Source: Klebsiella sp. BIGb0407
GTDB lineage: Bacteria; Pseudomonadota; Gammaproteobacteria; Enterobacterales; Enterobacteriaceae
DNA length: 64,000 nt
Direction: 5' to 3'
NCBI RefSeq assembly: GCF_024807845.1
Contig: NZ_JANUEQ010000006.1
Span: forward strand, 1-64,000
The position numbers and the translations under genes are program-made. Within the stretch, counting starts at the first letter, position 1, and each line of letters begins with the position of its first letter. Below, piece after piece: positions 1 through 9,248 of this stretch. The notes under the pieces are model-generated. The model searched no databases, had not been told where the DNA came from, and saw only the letters and a program-made list of their open reading frames with translations.

Positions 1-174
1 GACTCGGACAGTGACTCGGATTCCGACAGCGACTCGGACTCAGACAGTGATTCCGACTCAGATAGCGACTCCGATTCAGACAGTGATTCCGACTCCGACA
101 GCGATTCCGATTCCGACAGTGATTCCGACTCTGACAGTGATTCCGACTCGGACAGTGACTCCGATTCCGACAGT
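1..174 (+). repeat. Asp-Ser dipeptide-coding hexamer repeat
   Basis: Twenty-nine consecutive Asp-Ser codon pairs, written as GAY plus mixed TCN/AGY codons. The array runs off the left edge, so its full length is unknown. Such Ser-Asp stretches form extended, highly charged stalks in surface proteins. The mixed codon choice makes the DNA an imperfect rather than a perfect microsatellite. Confidence 0.95.
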
Positions 175-1665
175 GATAAACCTATCTCTCTGGAAGTCGA
201 TTTTGATGGCAGGGCAGTTTCACATGTCACAACGATAAACGGGGGAAGCAGTAACCCTGGCGGTTATGATGTTGATGATAATGGGAAAATAATCGCGGTG
301 GGGAGCAATGTTGTGCTCTGGATCTCTCAAGGGGATATCGAGGCAGGGCGTGTTTCCGATCAGATATCTGCGGATCAGATTAAGATTTATGTTAATGGCA
401 ACCCAGCAGGTTCAGAAAGTAAGAGCGATGTATTCCTTGTCCATGAGAATAGTGGCTACTGGCAGGATGGGAACTTCCGCAATCTGAACTCTGTTAAAGG
501 CAATGCTACCTCAGCGTCCGGCTCATATAAAGACGCGCGCGACACCATTCATGTCCAAAATGATGGTAAAGAATGGAGCGCGGAAAAAGGGCCGGCTAAC
601 GTTAACGGCAATATTAACTATGTCGATAACATCAGCGTCATCATCAATGGCCATACCGTGCTGCAGGGCTCTAACCAAATCTCTGATATCACATCTGGCG
701 AAGGAGGAAAGGGCTGGGATCCACAGGCACCAGGCAGCAAAACATCCTGGCATCATGAGTTAAATCTGGATGCATCAATTCTCGGTGGTGATGAGCATGA
801 TCTGATTACCTCGATCACTTTCTCAGGCTTGCCTGCGGGCTCTATCAAGTATAACGATCAGAGCTATGCCGTTGATGCTAATGGTAATTTAACTATTGAT
901 ATCACAGATGTTACCAGCCTGAATGGTAAAGTCACCTTTGATATGGCTACCCCCATTACGCTGGATGATATTAAAGTGAATATCACCACTTCGGTTAATG
1001 GTGTATCGCATGATAGTGGGGAAATTGCTCTCAGCGATCTTCACCACAGTATTAGCCTGTCCGGGCAGAATTCATCAATATCCCAGGAGAATCACGACAG
1101 TGAGACTCTGATGGTTTCAGCCGATGAGCAGCATGATAGCGGCAGTAATATGACTCATGCAGCCTTAGTCCCGGATGATGATACCAGCGATCACTTACCC
1201 CTCGCGGCATTGCTGATTGATAGTGGAAATATCTCTCTGGAGCCTGCCGTCTTTGATAATAATCAAGGGTTACTTGAGCCCAGGGTTGTAGTGACAGAAG
1301 CTCAGCCGGAAAGTCAGTTAACCAATCTGTTAGCTGATAATGACTCGCTCTCATCTGAGCAACTTCAGTCCGAGAAAGCAGCGGCAGATCCAGTGGTGAG
1401 TAGCGATAAGTCAGAGCATGACAGTTCACCAGATACAGTAATAATAATTAACGAAGAGCCGCTTAGCTTTAGCGATATTATCTCTGATGTAAATAATAAC
1501 CAGAGCCTGGATAAACTGCTGCAGGCAACAGAGCTCGGTACAGAAGATAAGATGGTTCCTCAGATCCTGGTAACAGATATCTCCCATGATACAAACGATA
1601 CTTATGGCGGGGGGTATCACGCACAAATAGATAATCTGCTAGCGAAGCCAGATACTGACTCTTGA
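1..1665 (+). CDS. C-terminal part of a giant type I-secreted Ser-Asp repeat adhesin (5' end outside window)
   Basis: The reading frame is open from base 1 to the TGA at 1663-1665, giving 554 residues of a longer protein. Residues 1-59 are alternating Asp and Ser; then follows a polar, Gly/Asp/Asn-rich region (about 60-330) and a long acidic tail ending LLAKPDTDS. No cysteine-rich or membrane segment is seen and there is no GGxGxD RTX nonapeptide block in this part. The three genes downstream encode a complete type I secretion apparatus in the same order as bapBCD behind Salmonella bapA, so export from the cytosol to the cell surface by a C-terminal signal is the likely fate. Role in biofilm or adhesion is inferred from that context. 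The identity of the tail domain was not recognised. The frame was chosen because it joins the DS repeat to the downstream ORF without interruption. Confidence 0.85.
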   Translation, partial: DSDSDSDSDSDSDSDSDSDSDSDSDSDSDSDSDSDSDSDSDSDSDSDSDSDSDSDSDSDKPISLEVDFDGRAVSHVTTINGGSSNPGGYDVDDNGKIIAVGSNVVLWISQGDIEAGRVSDQISADQIKIYVNGNPAGSESKSDVFLVHENSGYWQDGNFRNLNSVKGNATSASGSYKDARDTIHVQNDGKEWSAEKGPANVNGNINYVDNISVIINGHTVLQGSNQISDITSGEGGKGWDPQAPGSKTSWHHELNLDASILGGDEHDLITSITFSGLPAGSIKYNDQSYAVDANGNLTIDITDVTSLNGKVTFDMATPITLDDIKVNITTSVNGVSHDSGEIALSDLHHSISLSGQNSSISQENHDSETLMVSADEQHDSGSNMTHAALVPDDDTSDHLPLAALLIDSGNISLEPAVFDNNQGLLEPRVVVTEAQPESQLTNLLADNDSLSSEQLQSEKAAADPVVSSDKSEHDSSPDTVIIINEEPLSFSDIISDVNNNQSLDKLLQATELGTEDKMVPQILVTDISHDTNDTYGGGYHAQIDNLLAKPDTDS

Positions 1666-1677
1666 TTGGACTCATAT

Positions 1678-1698
1678 CCCGCTATGGGTATTGGCGGG
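1678..1698 (+). terminator. possible weak terminator or intergenic hairpin after adhesin gene
   Basis: CCCGC at 1678-1682 pairs with GCGGG at 1694-1698 around an 11-base loop, 12 bases after the adhesin stop. There is no good T-run, so it may only attenuate transcription into the secretion genes. Confidence 0.25.
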
Positions 1699-1815
1699 GT
1701 ATTAATTCACTCTTTTTCTATTATGGAGGCCGTAATGCTTATGGTTTCCCCAGACATTTTATTAAAAACATAAATTAAATGTTTGAAAAATCAATGTGAT
1801 AAAAGGATTATGGAA

Positions 1816-3168
1816 ATGAAGTATCGTGCGCATATCGCTTTTGGATTATCACTTTCGCTACTGATGCTAAACCCAGCCAGCGCGACGACGCTTGAACAAG
1901 CAATCAAAGATACGCTGAATTCGCATCCACAAATCAGCGCATCAGCGAATAGCCGTTATTCAGCTGATGAGGACTTGAGAGCGGCGAAAGGCGGATATCT
2001 GCCGACTCTTGATCTTTCAGCCGGAACGGGTTGGGAGAGGACGGATAATGCCAGTACGCGTGCAGCAGGCGATCATCTTCGTGATTTACAGCGCAGTGAA
2101 TCCAGCATTAATCTGAAACAGAATCTCTTCAATGGTTTCGCTACTACCAGTGAAGTGGCCCGACAGAAAGCCACGGTTAACTCGCGCGCATTTTCGGTAT
2201 TGAACACCGCAGAAACAACAGCACTGACGGCGATTCAGAGCTATCTTGACGTCTTGATGCAGGAAAAGATGGTCAGGCTGGCTGAAGATAACTTAAAAAA
2301 TCACCAGCGTATCTTTGATCAAATTCGTCTACGGACAGAGCGAGGCGTTGGCCGTGAGGCTGATTTTACCCAGGCCGAAGCCCGTCTTGCTCAGGCCCGT
2401 AATAACCTGCTGACTGAACAGACCAATCTGGAAGACTCGCGGACTAACTACGCCAGTGTTACCGGCCAGGAAGCCGTTTCTCTTACTCAACCTGCTCCGA
2501 CAATGATTCCTGCTTCACTGGCTGATGCCCGTAAAGTCATGCTGGAAAACAGCCCACTCCTGAAACAAGCCGATGCCGATATCGAAGCGACACGCCAGCA
2601 GTATGAAGCGGCAAGTTCGCGTTTCTACCCAAGTGTTGACGTAGATATTGGCAGGACGATGGATAATAATGTCGACGGTACCCGGGGCCATAATCAGGAA
2701 TGGCAAACTATGCTGCGGATGCGTTATAACCTGTATAACGGCGGCAGCGATAAAGCGCAGCTTTCCTCTTACGCTTACAAAATGCAAGAGTCACAGGATG
2801 TGAAGAAAAATGCTCTGCGTCAGCTTAATGAAGAACTGGGTCTTGCCTGGAATGCACTCAATAATGCTAAACAGCAGGTGCCTATCGCTAAAGATTATGC
2901 CGATCGCAGCGCACAGGTACGTATCGCTTATCAGGAACAGTTCAGCCTTGGCGACCGTTCACTGCTTGATATGCTCGATAGTGAAAATGAAGTATTCAGT
3001 GCTCAGCGTCGCTATGTACAGCTACAGTATATTGAAATGTTTACGACATACAGAATCAATGCTCGTACCGGTGAGTTGCTAAAACAACTTAAAATTCAGG
3101 CACCTTCTGCTAGCCAGCCAATTAATGAGGGGCAAGCCTCAAGAATAGAATTACCTGAATTAAAATAA
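1816..3168 (+). CDS. TolC-family outer membrane protein of type I secretion system
   Basis: A 450-residue outer membrane efflux protein. It starts with a signal peptide (MKYRAHIAFGLSLSLLML..., predicted cleavage after ASA) and contains two OEP repeats rich in long amphipathic helices (about 30-230 and 240-430), e.g. the LRMRYNLYNGG stretch typical of the second repeat. In this family the trimer forms the outer membrane channel and periplasmic tunnel for type I export. ATG 1816 was chosen because AAGGA at 1803-1807 is well spaced from it; ATG 1810 and an upstream TTG are alternatives. The gene sits between the adhesin and the ABC ATPase, so it is the dedicated outer membrane component (BapB/LapE-like) rather than general TolC. 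Confidence 0.9.
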   Translation: MKYRAHIAFGLSLSLLMLNPASATTLEQAIKDTLNSHPQISASANSRYSADEDLRAAKGGYLPTLDLSAGTGWERTDNASTRAAGDHLRDLQRSESSINLKQNLFNGFATTSEVARQKATVNSRAFSVLNTAETTALTAIQSYLDVLMQEKMVRLAEDNLKNHQRIFDQIRLRTERGVGREADFTQAEARLAQARNNLLTEQTNLEDSRTNYASVTGQEAVSLTQPAPTMIPASLADARKVMLENSPLLKQADADIEATRQQYEAASSRFYPSVDVDIGRTMDNNVDGTRGHNQEWQTMLRMRYNLYNGGSDKAQLSSYAYKMQESQDVKKNALRQLNEELGLAWNALNNAKQQVPIAKDYADRSAQVRIAYQEQFSLGDRSLLDMLDSENEVFSAQRRYVQLQYIEMFTTYRINARTGELLKQLKIQAPSASQPINEGQASRIELPELK

Positions 3169-3267
3169 TGCATCGCAGCCTGTGGGGAATGGCTGTCAGT
3201 CTTGGTGCTATTCCCTATTGCGGTATCAGCCGTCCGGTAATTTTTTGTTTGTATGTAAGGTCAGATA

Positions 3268-5451
3268 ATGGCACTTCAAACTGATCCCGTTGATAGTCGT
3301 ACCTTTTCAGATAATGATATCAGGGACTATTCTCAGCAAAATCATGACGATCCTCTACTCGACTGTCTTATGGTGGTCTGCCAGTTCCATAACATCACTA
3401 CCAGCCGTAATGCGCTAACAGCCGGGCTTCCCCTGGAAGATAATCGCCTGACGCCTGGCATATTTTCTCGCGCGGCCCAGCGTGCAGGGCTTAAAGCCCG
3501 GACTCTGTCGCGCCCGCTGGATAAAATATCCTCCCTCTCACTCCCGGCGATTATTCTGCTAAAAAATTCGCAAGCTGCGGTTCTCTTAGGCTTTGATGAA
3601 CATCAGCGTGCCCGGCTTCTTTCCGCGGAAACTCAAGGTGGCGAGATAACTGTCTCCCGGGAAGTACTAGCTGCTGAGTATCGCGGGCAAGTTATCTTTA
3701 TTCAGCCTGAACATGAATACAGTACTGAGCCAAGTTCTGGTATTCCGCGAACCAAATCCTGGTTCAAAGACACGCTGAAACTATCAAAATTTCTCTATGT
3801 TGACGCCGTGGTTGCCAGTTTTTTGATCAATCTGATAGCCCTGGCGACACCGCTGTTTGTGATGAATGTGTACGATCGCGTGGTGCCAAATCATGCGACC
3901 GCAACCTTATGGATGCTGGCGATAGGGATTACGATTGCCTTTGCTTTTGATTTTATTCTGAAGTTCTTACGCAGTATTTGCCTCGATCTTGCCGGTAAAA
4001 AGACCGATCTTATTATTTCGTCTGCTTTATATGAAAGGCTGATGGGAATGAAGATGAAGCTGCGCCCTAACCGCGTGGGCGGCTATGCGCAGCATTTTCA
4101 AGAGTACCAATCGGTACGCGATTTCCTTTCATCTCTGACGTTAACGGCACTGATCGACCTGCCTTTTACGCTGCTTATTTTACTGGTTATCGGCATTATC
4201 GGCGGGCCATTAGTAATTATTCCCCTGGTAGCCTATCCGGTTGCCGTTCTGATTAACTGGCTTATCCAGCGGCCACTGCTCTCTCAGGTACAAAAAACCT
4301 ACCGTTTATCTAACGAGCGTCAGGCGATGCTGGTTGAAACTCTGACGGGCCTTGACGCTATAAAAGCTAATAACGCACAAAGCCAGCGCCAGTATCAGTG
4401 GGAGCAGGTGCTGAGTAACCTCAGTAAGCTTGAGATAAAAGTAAAATCCCTCTCCTCTGTTGCGGTCAACTTTACCAGCTGGTTACAACAATTTAGCGGC
4501 GTTATCATTATTGTCGCAGGTGTTTACTGGATAATTGAAGGCAATCTCAGTATGGGCGGCTTAATCGCCTGCTACTTGTTACAGCGCCGGGCCATGATGC
4601 CCGTTGATCAACTTTGTAGTCTGATGACGCGTTACCATCGCGCTAAAATGACCAAAGCAACGGTCGATCATATGATGGATCTTGAGCAGGAAACCCGAGC
4701 GGATGAGGTTCCACTGAGATGCGAAAAACTATCAGGATCGATTGAATTTAATGATGTCACTTTCCGCTATCCGCAGAATCAGCACACTTCACTTAACGAG
4801 ATATCGTTAAAGATAGCCGCAGGTGAAAAGGTCGGTATTATCGGGCGCAGTGGTTCAGGGAAAAGCTCACTGGCAAAGTTGCTGGTCAGTTTTTATCAGC
4901 CTGATAGCGGCATGGTGCTGATGGATGGCATTGATGCCCGACAGCTCGACGTTAACGATATTCGGCATAATATCGGCTATGTTCCCCAGGATATTCACCT
5001 GTTCAGCGGAACGCTACGCGATAACCTTATTATCGGAGCGGGCTACGTTGATGAAGAAACCATGATCCGGGCTGCAACCCTTGCAGGGGTTCATGATTTT
5101 TGTCGTCGCCATCCGCTGGGTTATAACCTGCAAGTGGGTGAGCGCGGGATGAATTTATCCGGCGGCCAGCGTCAGGCAGTGGCCATGGCTCGGGCACTAC
5201 TGCTTGATCCCTCCATTTTACTGATGGATGAGCCGACCAGTTCGATGGACAATACCAGCGAAGACGCCATTAAAAAATCACTCGTCCCCTTAGTCAAAAA
5301 TAAAACCTTATTACTGGTGACCCACCGGGCATCGCTTCTGACTCTGGTGGATCGTCTGATTGTCCTCGATAACGGAAAAGTTATCGCTGATGGTCCGAAA
5401 GAAAGCGTGATAGATGCACTGAAAAAGGGACAGATCCATGCGAGTCGGTAA
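3268..5451 (+). CDS. Type I secretion ABC transporter ATPase/permease (LapB/BapC-like)
   Basis: A 727-residue inner membrane ABC exporter. The N-terminal part (about 25-150) is a C39-peptidase-like domain that has Asp (LLDCLMVV) where true C39 peptidases keep the catalytic Cys, so it should bind but not cut substrate. An ABC transmembrane domain follows (about 170-450). The ATPase domain has Walker A GRSGSGKSS near residue 527, signature LSGGQRQ near 630, Walker B SILLMDEPTSS near 655 and H-loop THRAS. Start ATG 3268 follows a TAAGG Shine-Dalgarno. Its stop overlaps the next gene by 14 bases, indicating co-translation with the HlyD-like adaptor. It powers export of the upstream adhesin. Confidence 0.92.
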   Translation: MALQTDPVDSRTFSDNDIRDYSQQNHDDPLLDCLMVVCQFHNITTSRNALTAGLPLEDNRLTPGIFSRAAQRAGLKARTLSRPLDKISSLSLPAIILLKNSQAAVLLGFDEHQRARLLSAETQGGEITVSREVLAAEYRGQVIFIQPEHEYSTEPSSGIPRTKSWFKDTLKLSKFLYVDAVVASFLINLIALATPLFVMNVYDRVVPNHATATLWMLAIGITIAFAFDFILKFLRSICLDLAGKKTDLIISSALYERLMGMKMKLRPNRVGGYAQHFQEYQSVRDFLSSLTLTALIDLPFTLLILLVIGIIGGPLVIIPLVAYPVAVLINWLIQRPLLSQVQKTYRLSNERQAMLVETLTGLDAIKANNAQSQRQYQWEQVLSNLSKLEIKVKSLSSVAVNFTSWLQQFSGVIIIVAGVYWIIEGNLSMGGLIACYLLQRRAMMPVDQLCSLMTRYHRAKMTKATVDHMMDLEQETRADEVPLRCEKLSGSIEFNDVTFRYPQNQHTSLNEISLKIAAGEKVGIIGRSGSGKSSLAKLLVSFYQPDSGMVLMDGIDARQLDVNDIRHNIGYVPQDIHLFSGTLRDNLIIGAGYVDEETMIRAATLAGVHDFCRRHPLGYNLQVGERGMNLSGGQRQAVAMARALLLDPSILLMDEPTSSMDNTSEDAIKKSLVPLVKNKTLLLVTHRASLLTLVDRLIVLDNGKVIADGPKESVIDALKKGQIHASR

Positions 5452-6802
5452 TCTACCTCGGCGTCTGGTTAAATGGCTGATGGGTGATAAAAAGAGAACC
5501 CGATTCGCCACTAATGAGGTCAGTAGCGCAATGACTGATGACTATCCGCGCGTGGCTCGTATTACTCTGTGGGCCTGTGTGGGGTTCTTTATCATCATGA
5601 TAGTGTGGGCATCGCTGGCACAGATTGATGAAGTCACTCGCGGGGATGGTAGAGCGATACCTTCATCACGACTGCAAAAAATACAAAACTTAGAGGGCGG
5701 AATCGTCTCTGAAGTCTTTGTCCATGAGGGAGAAATCGTTAAGGCAGGGGCACCGCTATTGCGCCTGGACGATACCCGCTTTCGGTCTAATGCCGGGGAG
5801 TCGGCAGCAGACCGCTTTGCGCTCGAAGCCCGGATTGAACGACTGACTGCTCAGCTTGATGACAAAAATAGCCTGACGCTTCCAGCAGCGATTATGGAGA
5901 AATCACCGGATATTGCCGAGGGTGAAATAGCCCTGTTTACCAGCGTAAAGCAACGTATCCAGAGTGAGCTGGACGGGCTGAATGAACAGCTGGTGCAAAA
6001 GAAACAAGAGCTGCTGGACTACCAGGCGAAAGTAAAACAGACCAGACGTAGCCTCGATTTGCTCCAGCAGGAAATCAATATGTCTGAACCTCTGGTAGCA
6101 AAAGGGGCCATTTCTAAGGTCGAGATCCTGCGCCTTCGCCGCTCTGAAGTGGATACCCGCGGTCAGCTAGACTCTATCACTCTGGCTATTCCAAGAGCGA
6201 TGGCCGCGGTGAAAGAGATTGAAAATAAAATCGGTGAAACGCGTGGCCGCTATCGCAGCGAAGCCCTTTCTCAGCTCAATGAAGCGCGTACTGAACTCAG
6301 TAAAACCGAGTCTTCTGAAAAAGCGATTGAAGACCGGATGAACCGTACCCTGGTAACCTCCCCGGTACGCGGTATCGTACAGCAGATGATGGTCAATACC
6401 ATCGGTGGCGTGATTCAGCCGGGGAGTGATTTAGTCGAAATCGTCCCTCTCGATGACACACTGCTGATTGAAACCAAAATACGTCCGCAGGATATCGCCT
6501 TCCTTCACCCGGGACAGGAAGCGATAGTTAAATTTACCGCCTATGATTACACCATCTATGGTGGCCTGAAGGCCCGACTTGAACAGATAAGCCCCGATAC
6601 CGTGACCGATAAAGAGGGCAACAGCTATTACGTTGTGCGTCTGAGAACCGAAAAAAATCATCTGGGCAGTGACGAGAAACCGCTCATTATCATTCCGGGT
6701 ATGGTGGCTTCAGTCGATATCATCACCGGTAAAAAAACCATTATGGCCTATTTGCTGAAACCTATTTTGCGTGCCAAGGCGGAGTCTTTTAGCGAACGTT
6801 AG
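5438..6802 (+). CDS. HlyD-family type I secretion periplasmic adaptor
   Basis: A 454-residue membrane fusion protein. A short cytoplasmic N-terminus is followed by one membrane helix (about 42-62), a lipoyl half-motif (LQKIQNLEGGIVSEVFVHEG), a long coiled coil (about 130-300), the second lipoyl half (VTSPVRGIVQQM...GGVIQPG) and a beta-barrel end with the family signature GMVASVDIITGKKTIMAYLL. This is the HlyD/LapC/BapD architecture that bridges the inner membrane ABC exporter and the TolC-like channel. It overlaps the ATPase gene by 14 bases and is the last gene of the secretion operon; 68 bases later an unrelated AT-rich defence module begins. Confidence 0.93.
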   Translation: MRVGNLPRRLVKWLMGDKKRTRFATNEVSSAMTDDYPRVARITLWACVGFFIIMIVWASLAQIDEVTRGDGRAIPSSRLQKIQNLEGGIVSEVFVHEGEIVKAGAPLLRLDDTRFRSNAGESAADRFALEARIERLTAQLDDKNSLTLPAAIMEKSPDIAEGEIALFTSVKQRIQSELDGLNEQLVQKKQELLDYQAKVKQTRRSLDLLQQEINMSEPLVAKGAISKVEILRLRRSEVDTRGQLDSITLAIPRAMAAVKEIENKIGETRGRYRSEALSQLNEARTELSKTESSEKAIEDRMNRTLVTSPVRGIVQQMMVNTIGGVIQPGSDLVEIVPLDDTLLIETKIRPQDIAFLHPGQEAIVKFTAYDYTIYGGLKARLEQISPDTVTDKEGNSYYVVRLRTEKNHLGSDEKPLIIIPGMVASVDIITGKKTIMAYLLKPILRAKAESFSER

Positions 6803-6870
6803 ATATTAGAGAAAATAATTCTCAGGGAAGATTTTGAAAGTAATATTTATTACTAATATAAGGGAGCTAT

Positions 6871-8064
6871 ATGAAAGTGGAAAAAATAAATATACGTGAT
6901 ATTGGTGGGATTAAATTGGCTAGTTTGGTATTTAATCCTAAAATGAATGTTATTTGTGGTTATAATGGTGTAGGTAAAACAACTATTCTTGAGTGCATAT
7001 CCCATTCTTTTTCTTCTGGCGTTAGAACTAATATTTTGAGCAGGAATGCTACGTCACAAGATGGGGCATTTGAGATGCATGCAATAAATGATGATGGAAA
7101 GATATTCAATACAGAGTATAAAATAAACCATTTTTCTCCTACAGAGGATGACCATCTTTATTCAAGTGAAACTGAATTTAAGAAGCTAAATATTATAACT
7201 CTGAAAATAGAAAGGTATTTAGACTATAAAACCATTTTATCAATAAATAAAGACCCTATGATCTCTAACCACGAAAAATCACTCAGAATAATAGGTGGTT
7301 CTAAAACGGGGGATTTTAAGTCCTGGTTTTTAAATAGATATTTATATTCGAGTCATGAAGGTTCTCTTACTGATGAACAACAGCAAAATTTGCTGCTGGC
7401 TAAAAAGTGTTTCTCCATTCTTGACAGTAATTACAGTTTTAGTCGAGTAATAGCCTCTGATAATGAAATCATGCTAAATACACCATCAGGAGAGATATAT
7501 TTTGAATATCTCTCAAGCGGCTTTAAATCCTGTCTGGCTATTTTGTTTACTATAATTAAAGAAATTGAGTTGATGTCCTTATCTAAAAAGGATAGAGCCG
7601 TAGACTTCTCAGGTATAGTGATTATTGATGAGCCAGAAATTCATTTACATCCCTCCTGGCAATCCAGGATCAGAGAAATTCTTTTATCAGTATTCCCTAA
7701 TGCTCAATTTATTTGTGCTACCCATAGTCCACATATCGTTCAATCATGTAATGAAAGTGAAGTCATCGCATTAGCCAGTAATAATGGATATATAAAAAGA
7801 AAATCATTATGGTCTGATTCAAAATATGGATTTAAAGGATGGACCATTGAAGAGATTCTGTCTGATGTGATGGGGATAGACGATGTAAGAACGGATTTAT
7901 ATAAAAATAAAGTTAATGATTTCTATCAAGCAGCTGATAAAAACAATGCAAAGAAAGCAAAATCTATATTTAATGAAATAGATAAAATGTTACATCCTGA
8001 AAATATGGATAGAAAAATATTAAAAATGGATTTAGCTATGCTGACTGGTGGTGATCATGATTAG
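6871..8064 (+). CDS. ptuA: Septu-type defence ATPase PtuA
   Basis: A 397-residue AAA/ABC-type ATPase of the OLD/RecF kind. It begins MKVEKINIRDIGGI with Walker A GYNGVGKTT near residue 32, has an insertion-rich middle, then an FEYLSSGFKS signature-like segment, Walker B GIVIIDEPEIHLHPSW near 250 and the switch His in ATHSPHIVQS near 285. GGGAG precedes ATG 6871. Overlap with an HNH nuclease gene is the signature of Septu, where PtuA assembles with PtuB and defends against phage. No reverse transcriptase or ncRNA-sized gap lies upstream, so this is not a PtuAB-type retron. The DNA is clearly AT-richer than the flanking T1SS and nar genes, suggesting horizontal gain. Confidence 0.85.
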   Translation: MKVEKINIRDIGGIKLASLVFNPKMNVICGYNGVGKTTILECISHSFSSGVRTNILSRNATSQDGAFEMHAINDDGKIFNTEYKINHFSPTEDDHLYSSETEFKKLNIITLKIERYLDYKTILSINKDPMISNHEKSLRIIGGSKTGDFKSWFLNRYLYSSHEGSLTDEQQQNLLLAKKCFSILDSNYSFSRVIASDNEIMLNTPSGEIYFEYLSSGFKSCLAILFTIIKEIELMSLSKKDRAVDFSGIVIIDEPEIHLHPSWQSRIREILLSVFPNAQFICATHSPHIVQSCNESEVIALASNNGYIKRKSLWSDSKYGFKGWTIEEILSDVMGIDDVRTDLYKNKVNDFYQAADKNNAKKAKSIFNEIDKMLHPENMDRKILKMDLAMLTGGDHD

Positions 8065-8809
8065 AGTAAAACAAGTCAGTCGCCCTGATTACCTTTCCCC
8101 TGAAAAGGTAGGTGAATTAACAAGAACATTTATCAATAGTAATAAAACAAAAAGAGTATGGAGTAGTGAGAAAATAAAAGAGCAGTTGATAAACTCCAGT
8201 AATGGTAAGTGTGTTTATTGTGAAAGTAATATCAGCGAAGAAAGCAAATACATGGAAGTAGAACATTTTAAATGCAAGGATCTTTATCCTGAGGATGTGG
8301 TTACGTGGTCTAATCTATTGGCGTCATGTAAAAGATGTAACGGAATAAAAAGTAATCATGATGTTTGTAGTGAGCCAATCATTAATCCATACAGTGATAA
8401 TCCCAATAAACATTTAAAATTAAAAATCGCTCGCTTTAAAGCGATTGATACCTTAGGGAAAAATACCATCGATGTTCTGCAACTCAATGACTTTCAACGG
8501 CTTGTCAGGAGGCGGGGTATTTTGGTTCTGTCACTGGATGATAACCTGGAAGAGCTAAAAATCATTGCCAATCGTTTTTCTCAGGGGCAGGATCCGGGGG
8601 ACAGGAGAAAACTAATCACTAAATGTAAAGGCCTCCTTAGCGAATGCCAGCCCTCAAAAGAATATAGTGGAATAATGGCGACCACATTACTTCATAGTAC
8701 GGACTTCAATGAGGTGAAAGTCGTCTTAGAACAGAATGATTTTTGGGATAGTGAATTGTCAGAACTCTATCAGCACTGTGTAAATATATCTTTCGATATT
8801 TGTGAATGA
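8057..8809 (+). CDS. ptuB: Septu-type HNH endonuclease PtuB
   Basis: A 250-residue HNH nuclease. The core is CVYCES...MEVEHFKCK...TWSNLLASCKRCNGIKS (about residues 50-100): two CxxC zinc-binding pairs, the EHF catalytic His and the NLLASC Asn strand. This matches the nuclease family paired with PtuA-like ATPases (also seen in some retrons). ATG 8057 overlaps the ptuA stop in ATGATTAG (8 bases) and is preferred over GTG 8048. In known Septu systems PtuB is the nucleic-acid-cutting effector held in a PtuA complex. No immunity gene is visible and the gene ends the module. Confidence 0.85.
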   Translation: MIRVKQVSRPDYLSPEKVGELTRTFINSNKTKRVWSSEKIKEQLINSSNGKCVYCESNISEESKYMEVEHFKCKDLYPEDVVTWSNLLASCKRCNGIKSNHDVCSEPIINPYSDNPNKHLKLKIARFKAIDTLGKNTIDVLQLNDFQRLVRRRGILVLSLDDNLEELKIIANRFSQGQDPGDRRKLITKCKGLLSECQPSKEYSGIMATTLLHSTDFNEVKVVLEQNDFWDSELSELYQHCVNISFDICE

Positions 8810-8868
8810 ATTTGGAGAGGATAAGCTCCTCAGCTAGCAGGAACTTGCCGTGATGAGTACTTTAAAAT

Positions 8869-8900
8869 ATAAAAATACCTGGTCATAACCAGGTGTTTTT
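8869..8900. terminator. Bidirectional hairpin, diverged copy of the narI terminator
   Basis: AAAAATACCTGG / CCAGGTGTTTTT with a six-base loop and A/T runs on both sides. It can end ptuAB transcription on the plus strand. It is the same element as the terminator at 11999-12028 (AAATACCTGG...CCAGGTATTT), including the ATATCA that follows, so it is a duplicate of the narI 3' flank. Confidence 0.8.
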
Positions 8901-8907
8901 ATATCAA

Positions 8908-9048
8908 TCAATTGATTTTATGCCGTGTATGAACCCGTTGATATTGATCCATCAGATTTACCATCACCTGCCCACGATCATGGGATTCACCTTCAGCCCT
9001 CCTGGCAAGTATTAGATAATTCAGATACGCATCACAAAATTGAATCAT
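8908..9048 (-). pseudogene. Chimeric narJ-narI remnant (46-codon ORF)
   Basis: Read on the minus strand, a 46-codon frame contains GESHDRGQVMVNLMDQYQ, closely matching Nar[19 protein letters not shown] of the intact operon at 12.7-13.4 kb, and then runs directly into RVHTRHKIN-stop, which matches the NarI C-terminus LVRTRR-stop. The join falls at the shared QYQ/KYQ codons, as expected for a deletion between narJ and narI at short homology. Upstream the frame stays open to about 9154 (no ATG) with a sequence I do not recognise. Followed by the duplicated narI terminator. Interpreted as the scar of a second nar operon or of a partial duplication. A functional small protein is not excluded but has no clear ribosome binding site. 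Confidence 0.75.
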
Positions 9049-9248
9049 CGTTTTCTTTAAAACAAAACGGTATTTTATAAAATAGTGACAGACATGAGGA
9101 GACTCTTTGTATTTTTGCCATTTACCGATTTTTGGTGGCAGAAATAGAAAGGTATCAACCGTTCGATGCTTTTACTGTAGCTGCGTACCAACTCCTGAAT
9201 GATCTTTGCTTACAGGGAGTTCCCTAAAATTGATTAAGGTTGGTGGCA
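9049..9248. other. Non-coding leader in front of the GPH symporter gene
   Basis: No supported gene. An imperfect inverted repeat AACTCCTG (9190-9197) / CAGGGAGTT (9213-9221) lies about 30 bases before the symporter start and could be an operator or leader hairpin. The rest continues the unrecognised open stretch linked to the narJ-like remnant on the minus strand. Confidence 0.4.

Noticed and set aside
11-238. 75-codon plus-strand frame rich in Thr/Pro/Ile
   Set aside because: It is the shifted reading of the Asp-Ser hexamer repeat; the true frame is the adhesin.
6803-6870. Possible retron origin of the PtuA/PtuB pair
   Set aside because: Only 68 bases lie upstream and there is no reverse transcriptase or structured ncRNA, so plain Septu is the better call.
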